Shown in pieces: positions 58,339-64,000 of a stretch of 64,000 nucleotides of DNA. The stretch spans positions 310,001 to 374,000 of the forward strand of contig NRSV01000014.1 in the NCBI GenBank assembly GCA_002286855.1, in the 5' to 3' direction. Every line of letters begins with the position of its first letter. Positions within the stretch are counted from its first letter, which is position 1. The stretch is from Bipolaris cookei. Taxonomy: Eukaryota > Ascomycota > Dothideomycetes > Pleosporales > Pleosporaceae. Under the pieces are notes generated by a model, which ran no database searches, was not told the origin of the DNA, and saw only the letters and a list, made by a program, of their open reading frames with translations. The position numbers were made by a program, and so were the translations under genes.

Positions 58339-59596
58339 TCAGAAGACGCTGATGTAATTGCCAATGCGCTCCTTCTGGTTCTGCGCAATGCACTCGGCTA
58401 TCCAGGTGATGTTCCGGATCTCCTACAAAAGATGTTAGCAACCATACCCACTTGATTATCACAACCTGCAACGTACCTGTTCTCGAAGCTTTACCCATGC
58501 GTACACAATGGCGTGAGTGAACTGATGGGTGAAGGCGAGTTTTGAAATTTCCATCTCCTTTTGGTAGAACAGATCCTCCAAGCTCCTTGTCTCACCACCA
58601 ACACCACCTGCCATGTTGCCTACACCACCACCGTTCTGGCTAAGGCCAGTCTGGTCGAAGAACATCTTGTAGTCGGAAACACTCTCGACGGCGATGCGAA
58701 CACCCTCCACATCATCGGCTCTTGATAGCATCAATGTTCCCTCGGGGTACAGCTTGCCGAGCTCGGGGTAGAGCTTCTTCCTCTCGTTCTTGGAGAGCTC
58801 GGTACCAAATGAGTTGAGGGAAATGTTGATACTTCTGCGGTCGGCCTCAAACTCCAGAACCTCAGACATGACATCGGAGGTTGGTGTACCAGCAATGTCA
58901 GGGCAAGAGTTGATCCACTGGTGAAAGTCCTCAAGGTAATTCTTGTACAGAGTGTTGCGGATAATCTCAATGTTCAGTTCGTCCAAGTCCTGGTGGCTGA
59001 GCGAGCCCTTGAAATAGGGTGCAAGCGGCGTCTCGATGAGAACAGAGTTGTACAGCTCCTCAATGTTGGTGGCCACGCACAGCACGGGCATGGTCTCGAA
59101 CCAGCCAAGCGGGTGGCACCTCTCGAGCAGCTCCCGCGTATCTCTCTCGTGAAGCGTGCCCGTAATCAGAAGCGCGACGTTGTCAATCATGTATCCGTAG
59201 GTCAAGTACTCCATGAACTTGGCCAGCGAGCCTGTCGCGTTGGCTTGGAGGTAGCGGAACTCGGCTACCAGCTTGTCCGTGGTCTTCGCGGCGAGCGCAG
59301 ACGTCGAAGGATTTGGGGGCAACGAGTTGAGAAAGTCGCCATATGCGGGCGCAAGCTGGAGTTTGACATCTAGAGCATGGTCAGTCCGTGTGTAGATTCA
59401 AGCGCGATCGGATCCGATATACCATCGATGGTCTCGCACTGGGTCAAGTTGCTGTAGTTCTGGCTTGTGAGCAGCGCATTGCGGTAGCCGCGCACAATGC
59501 CCTCGATGTAGCTGGAGAGGTGTGTTAGAAGCAGTTTCAGTTTGCAGATGCACGGAATGCGTACCCATATTTGACGTTGTAGTAGAGACCCTCCAT
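58339..59596 (-). CDS. VMA6: V-type ATPase subunit d
   Basis: Peripheral subunit of the Vo sector that couples the rotor to the proteolipid ring in vacuolar acidification. Four exons, 59565-59596, 59423-59511, 58477-59369 and 58339-58422, with introns of 53, 53 and 54 bases; 365 residues. It begins MEGLYYNVKYGYIEGIVRGY and continues with LTQCETIDDVKLQLAPAYGD, CHPLGWFETMPVLCVATNIE and ending EIRNITWIAECIAQNQKERI to SVF. All match the family, which is 345 residues in yeast. A Gly-rich loop (NGGGVGNMAGGVGGE) is a common filamentous-fungal insert. All phases agree. Confidence 0.97.
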
Positions 59597-59940
59597 GTTG
59601 TGCTGATGCTTTGCTGCTGGCGACATTCATTCACTCACGAAGAGCTCCCAGCTGGGTCGTCATGCCAAGCCTGGCCCGTGTCGCGCCTGCCTCGACGGAC
59701 GCCTGGGGTGTTTGCGCGCTAGCCTTAATCGCCGAAGTGGCAGTGACAACTTTCTTAAGTCCATCGTCACTTCCTCGCTCGCATCACTCACACCCAACAC
59801 ACCCAACACGCCCATCCCGCATCGCTCACAGCAGTTGCGTCGCCCATCTTAACATCTTTCGACTTCGGCAATTGTATAGCAACTGCCCAGTAAGTGACTC
59901 CTCGCGGCTGCGCAACGCGCCTGCTGACCTCGGCTTAGAC
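59597..59940. promoter_or_regulatory. Divergent promoter region between VMA6 and the gene at 59941
   Basis: 344 bases. The plus-strand frame of the next gene stays open across it but has no good start before 59941. It is pyrimidine rich with repeated CACCCAACA units near 59790-59812. Confidence 0.5.
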
Positions 59941-62376
59941 ATGTCAGCTACCGCTACCCGGCGCTCAACGCGTCGCACGGCGGCAGCAGCAGCCTCGACT
60001 GAAGCCGCGCTGTCAGCCTCGGAACAGAGCTCGCAGCAGGGAACTCCTCCACCAGAGGTTCCCAAGAAAAAGGCCCGAAAGACCAAGGCTACCTCCACCA
60101 AGGCTGAGCCGCAGGTCGTGATCGAGTCGCAGCAGACCGTCACCAAGACTCGCGCCTCGTCACGCGCAAATGCTACATCTACATCAGCCGCGACCACCGC
60201 CGCGACCCAGATCTCGACCGTCACTGCACAAGCGCCTCCCGTCGGGAGGAAGCTCACCAGGGCCGCCCGCGCCGCTCACGTAAAGGCAGGTGGACAAGCC
60301 TCACCACAGCGTAGTCTGGACCAAGTCAGACCCGCGAAGCGTGCGCGCAGCACCGCCCCGACCAAGGAGTCCAGTGTGAAACGACAGGCGACATCCGCGA
60401 AGTCGACGCGAAAGAGCATCGTCAACGACCAGGAGAACGAGGACGACTTGGGCCCCTTCTTCACCACCGGTAAGGATCATCTTTTCACAACCCCCGAACA
60501 ACAAGCCGAGGTTGCCAGCGAGTCGCTTGAGGAAGAGAACGCCAAGCAGCGCAAGGAGATTGGTGAGCTCCGCGCCCGCATCACAGATCTCGAGGCCCTG
60601 AACCAGTATCTCGCGTACAAGATCTATGAACGAGATCAGCAAATGCTCGCGTTTGAGAGCAAGAATCTGCATCTGCAAAATGAAAACTTCCGTCTGGAAA
60701 ATGAGAACTTCCGTCTGCTCCATCTCCCTAACGATAGCTACGGTCCACCAGCTAACCAAAACGATGCAGAATTCGACAGTGATATCTTTGACCAATCCAA
60801 TCCCATCCCACAGCCTGTCTTCGCCAATGGTAGTGAGTCCGCACTCGCACTCCTCCAGAAGATTGAGGAGTCCGCCAAGGAGACGATGCGCGGCGAGCCG
60901 ACATGGAGTAACAGTGAGACACACGCTGACAACAGTGTTGACGCGGGATCTTCACAGCCCCAGTCCGTCAAGAGCACGTTTACTGAAGCCACAGCTACTC
61001 CAGATCGTCCTGTCGAAAAGTCAAACATATTTAGCCGGTCTTTCTCCGCCATCAAATCAAGACTGTTCTCGTCGACCCCCAAACCCCCACCAACCCCGGA
61101 AGTTGCCTCGCCTACTCCAACAGGGTCTTTGCCCCCTCAGGATTCACTGACAGGGACCCTTTCATTCCCGCCGACACCTGTTGGTGAGCGTATCCAGACT
61201 CCAAGCAAAAAGCGCGGACCAGGGAACACCATGATGAAGGTACTGCTTAAGGGTGTTGACCAAGAAGACAAGCGCAAAGCGGAAGACTGGGCTAGAAAGG
61301 TCATTCCTGAGCTAAGAAATGACAACAACTTTCGTGAGAAGCGTCGGCGACTCGAGACGCCCGTCTTGTGCAAAGATCTCATTCACTTCCCAGCGGCCAA
61401 GCCCTGGGAGGCTGGTTTCGGCGATCCCCTCGGCGATCTGGATGACGACGATGTCGTTCCGGTTTGGGCTGTCTATCTTGAGATGAAGGCTGAAGAAGAG
61501 GAGCACGCCGCAAAAAAGCAAAAGAGGGCTAACGACAGCTCCACGGAAGACGAGGTCCCCACCATTGACGAGCAGTTTGCGGCTAGCAACGGCATGCGCA
61601 CATCACATAAACTCTACGACAGCCATGGCCAGTCTACGTCTTTGTACGACTTGCATCCTCGTCGGTCAATCGATCCTTCTCCGATGTTCTCAAACTCTCT
61701 TTCACATAGCGAAGGCGGTAATATCTTCAGTGAGCTTCAAGGACACGAGAACGCTGCCAGGATTCGTGAGAATGACCGTGAGATTCTCAAGAATGCAACC
61801 AAAGAGACGGTCAATACCCAGACGCAAAGCTCCGTTGGGATGTCATTCAGCGTACCCGACGACTCTGATGACGAAGACTCGACTGCAGATGCTGAGACTT
61901 CGGAAACCAAGACTCCTGCAGGTGAAGCCAATCCAATTTGGACCCAGCCGCCGCCACCGGCACCTGTTCCTGCGCACGCACCGCTGCCGGGAGGATCTCC
62001 AACCGAACCGCCTCTCAGCCCTCCGAGCCAACAGCCTGTAGATGAAGTCGCGCGTCAGCGCCAGCGGCTCATGAAGCACACGCCTGCCAAGCCTTCTCGC
62101 CTCCGTGAGGCAACGTATCCTTCGCCGAGTGTTTTCTCGGACGGTGGTAACGAATCTCTTCTTGCTGCTACTCCTGCTCCAGTTGCTACTTCTGCGGCTT
62201 CCATGTTCGATGACATGCCCACAGCGCAGAACATTGAGCTTGACGCCGAAGAGAAGGCCGCTTTGGAGGAGCTCATCGAATCGGACGAATACAAGAAGCA
62301 GCTTGCCGCCAACTGGCCCGCCGCTACCCTCACGTACGAGTCGGAGGAGGAGGAGCTCAGCCCCATCTCCAACTAA
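59941..62376 (+). CDS. Nuclear-looking basic coiled-coil protein, 811 residues
   Basis: Intronless. Residues 1-140 are Ala/Thr/Ser rich with basic clusters (VPKKKARKTKA, RKLTRAARAAH, RPAKRARS) like nuclear-localisation or DNA-binding tails. A coiled coil spans about 190-260 (LEEENAKQRKEIGELRARIT, then a duplicated NENFRLENENFRLL). Residues 330-440 are Ser/Pro rich. An ordered block near 425-470 reads NTMMKVLLKGVDQEDKRKAE. The C-terminus is acidic and ends EEEELSPISN. No known catalytic domain. The ATG follows the pyrimidine-rich leader shared with VMA6. A chromatin or transcription role is plausible by composition only. Confidence 0.85.
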   Translation: MSATATRRSTRRTAAAAASTEAALSASEQSSQQGTPPPEVPKKKARKTKATSTKAEPQVVIESQQTVTKTRASSRANATSTSAATTAATQISTVTAQAPPVGRKLTRAARAAHVKAGGQASPQRSLDQVRPAKRARSTAPTKESSVKRQATSAKSTRKSIVNDQENEDDLGPFFTTGKDHLFTTPEQQAEVASESLEEENAKQRKEIGELRARITDLEALNQYLAYKIYERDQQMLAFESKNLHLQNENFRLENENFRLLHLPNDSYGPPANQNDAEFDSDIFDQSNPIPQPVFANGSESALALLQKIEESAKETMRGEPTWSNSETHADNSVDAGSSQPQSVKSTFTEATATPDRPVEKSNIFSRSFSAIKSRLFSSTPKPPPTPEVASPTPTGSLPPQDSLTGTLSFPPTPVGERIQTPSKKRGPGNTMMKVLLKGVDQEDKRKAEDWARKVIPELRNDNNFREKRRRLETPVLCKDLIHFPAAKPWEAGFGDPLGDLDDDDVVPVWAVYLEMKAEEEEHAAKKQKRANDSSTEDEVPTIDEQFAASNGMRTSHKLYDSHGQSTSLYDLHPRRSIDPSPMFSNSLSHSEGGNIFSELQGHENAARIRENDREILKNATKETVNTQTQSSVGMSFSVPDDSDDEDSTADAETSETKTPAGEANPIWTQPPPPAPVPAHAPLPGGSPTEPPLSPPSQQPVDEVARQRQRLMKHTPAKPSRLREATYPSPSVFSDGGNESLLAATPAPVATSAASMFDDMPTAQNIELDAEEKAALEELIESDEYKKQLAANWPAATLTYESEEEELSPISN

Positions 62377-63112
62377 GTCCGTGTCGTGCGTTTTGTTCTA
62401 TCGTTCACCCTTTTCCCACCCCCATCTCAAAATTGACCGAGGAGGTATTGGACAGGATCCTCTGCCTTAAAAAGCATGTTTGTATATACTGCATTGTTTG
62501 CGTGTTTTGCATAGCCCGGGCCAGATTCGTTTTCGCTTGCTCTTCTTGATTTCTGCGTGGTCTTGTCGTGTATTATATATTACGGACCCGGCTTGTTTCT
62601 TGTTTTTCACTCGGGCGTTTTTACTAAGGGGACATAAAAAGATGGATGATTCATGACTTGCAGTATACCCCCTCTTGTTTTTTCTTTCCCCATCATCATC
62701 ACCATCACCACTACCATCATTGCTCACTACAGGACGACTACTTGTATGGGTTTTTGTCGGGATCAAGGGGGTTTATGATTTAGTCTTGTTTTACACGTTT
62801 GCATTGTTCGGGGGGTTTTCTTGTCGTTGTACCTGCTCTTCTTGCTCCTTCTTGCGTGCTCTTTTCGGCGCCCTCCAGCAATTGCATCGTGTTTTCTTGC
62901 TTGTTTTTATACATTCAGGGGGTTTTCTTCTTTTACTTGCACATTTCTTCCTCCATTTGCCCTAATTACATACCTGGTACGGATCCGAATATACGCTTTA
63001 CATTATCCGGTTGTGTCATTCACAGTGATTGATTTGTTGTTTTGAGAGAGAATGTGGTTTTGTATATGCTTTGAGGATTAAGGATCGCTACTACCTCTTA
63101 CTAACTCTACAA
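62377..63112. other. Convergent 3' intergenic region
   Basis: 736 bases between the ends of the 811-residue gene and REI1. It is T-rich on the plus strand with CATCAT and CACCAT runs near 62690-62720. No gene supported. Confidence 0.45.
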
Positions 63113-64000
63113 TCACCCAGCTTGATACACCGGATTCTCCGTCTTGTAATATATCGCCTTCACCGGCTGCCCCAACGCCTGCTGGCTTACTTTTTTCTGC
63201 GCAACAACTTGTTGCCGCCGCATCTTCTTGTCCAGTGTCGCCAGACTGACGAGTTGCGCTGTAGACAAACCCGATAAGCTAAGCGCTGTATTCCGCCCTG
63301 TTATCGGCGGTGCAGGTGTAGGCAGGAGAAGCGGGTCTGAAGATAGCTCGGAGGGGGAGGACGAAACTACCAGCGATGATACTTGCTCTGCAACCCCAAG
63401 CTTCGCGCCGTCTTCTTCTTCTTCTTCTTCTTCTTCTTCTTCTCGCTGTTGCAAAGAAGTCTTAGATTGCCTCACCTCCCTCCTCCGTGCTTTGGGAAAT
63501 GGTCTCAATCTTTCACGCCCCTCCTCTCGTGCCCTTGCCTTCCCAGGCGCTTCTTCCTCTTCTCCCTCCTCTTTGGACGAAAAGAAAAACTCCTCCCACA
63601 ACCCCACCTCAACCTTACAATGCCCCCTATCCCGCATATGGCTCTGCACGCTTTTCACGCTTCCTTTTTCGCGCGCACAGTATATGCATTCGTGATAGGT
63701 GTATATGAGTAGGGAGAGGTAGGAGAGGAGGGGTTCGATAGCGGAGGTGGTGGGGGAGGAGGAGGAGGAGAGGAAGAAGGTGTGAGTACTGGACATGTGG
63801 GTTAGGTTTGCGGAGAGGGTTGGGGAGGTGATAGGGCAGAAGAGGCAGGTTGATAGGGAGGGGGCTGGGGTAAGATTGCTTGGGGGAGTAGGTTGGTGGT
63901 TGGCTTGGATGTCGGTATCTGAGGAGGAGTTGGGTGATTTTGGTCTTGAGTCTCGATGGCTTGATTCAGGAGTAGTGTTGGTGTGTAGGGTCTTTTTCCT
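63113..64000 (-). CDS. REI1: Pre-60S factor REI1 (ZNF622 type), N-terminus off the window
   Basis: Cytoplasmic factor that helps release Arx1 and Alb1 from the pre-60S ribosome. The window holds 295 residues to the stop, in one frame open to position 64000. A C2H2 finger CLFCPITSPTLSANLTHMSS is followed by a second with CIYC and HMRDRGHCKVEVG, then a Glu run of ten and a tail with LSTAQLVSLATLDKKMRRQQ. All are the Rei1 order. The first finger or fingers lie beyond the window. The acidic run is encoded by a GAA repeat. Confidence 0.92.
   Translation of the reverse strand, partial: RKKTLHTNTTPESSHRDSRPKSPNSSSDTDIQANHQPTPPSNLTPAPSLSTCLFCPITSPTLSANLTHMSSTHTFFLSSSSSPTTSAIEPLLSYLSLLIYTYHECIYCAREKGSVKSVQSHMRDRGHCKVEVGLWEEFFFSSKEEGEEEEAPGKARAREEGRERLRPFPKARRREVRQSKTSLQQREEEEEEEEEEDGAKLGVAEQVSSLVVSSSPSELSSDPLLLPTPAPPITGRNTALSLSGLSTAQLVSLATLDKKMRRQQVVAQKKVSQQALGQPVKAIYYKTENPVYQAG
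63411..63443 (+). repeat. CTT microsatellite inside REI1
   Basis: Eleven near-perfect TCT/CTT units that encode the polyglutamate run of REI1 on the minus strand. Its length probably varies between strains. Confidence 0.9.

Noticed and set aside
60301..60924. 207-residue frame on the minus strand
   Set aside because: Antisense to the coiled-coil part of the 811-residue gene. The leucine-rich look comes from reverse reading of Glu/Lys-rich codons.

Overview
The window is nuclear DNA of a filamentous ascomycete, most likely a Dothideomycete of the order Pleosporales. The reasons are short GT-AG introns (mostly 47-60 bases), a fused five-domain AROM gene, Pth11-type receptor and fungal NLR families, ACS-family transporters, and an F-box protein with a C-terminal Cys cluster of a type I associate with this class. 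The order is an inference from protein style, not from a search. Exon structures were built by hand from splice consensus, reading-frame phase and family expectation.

Layout. 1-5.6 kb: chaperonin subunit CCT3 (minus, C-terminus off the window), a conserved-looking 310-residue protein, and a possible 47-residue basic protein. 5.6-13.2 kb: a 1905-residue phospholipase D (SPO14 type), divergent from an alpha/beta hydrolase. 13.5-18.5 kb: small or unrecognised genes, including two tiny spliced genes (76 and 97 residues) and a secreted 209-residue protein. 18.5-29 kb: an accessory-looking stretch with a 24-base G run, two ACS-family MFS transporters flanking an F-box gene, and a MITE-like inverted repeat. 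29-39 kb: AROM (shikimate pathway), a Ser/Thr-Pro-rich 860-residue protein and NADP isocitrate dehydrogenase. 39.9-47 kb: a Pth11/rhodopsin-type membrane protein with an unresolved 5' end, and a VIT/von Willebrand A protein carrying nucleoporin-like FG repeats. 47.8-53.2 kb: a compact housekeeping run of PUS3, HUB1, GPI15, DIB1 and ribosomal protein eL33, of which HUB1 and DIB1 act in the spliceosome. 54-57.3 kb: a decayed NLR immune-receptor gene. 58.3-64 kb: V-ATPase subunit d (VMA6), a nuclear-looking coiled-coil protein and the C-terminal part of REI1.

The housekeeping genes cover protein folding, aromatic amino-acid synthesis, NADPH supply, tRNA modification, splicing, GPI anchors, vacuolar acidification and 60S maturation; they do not form one pathway. 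The most notable accessory locus is the NLR pseudogene at 54.4-57.3 kb. It combines a trypsin-like serine-protease domain with an NB-ARC module, has lost Walker A by deletion, and carries five in-frame stops of the kind expected from C-to-T or G-to-A (RIP-type) mutation. Other points of interest are a HUB1 with a long RS/RD-rich N-terminal extension and no terminal Tyr-Tyr, and the FG-repeat tail on the VIT/vWA protein. I found no tRNA, rRNA, CRISPR array or secondary-metabolite core enzyme.
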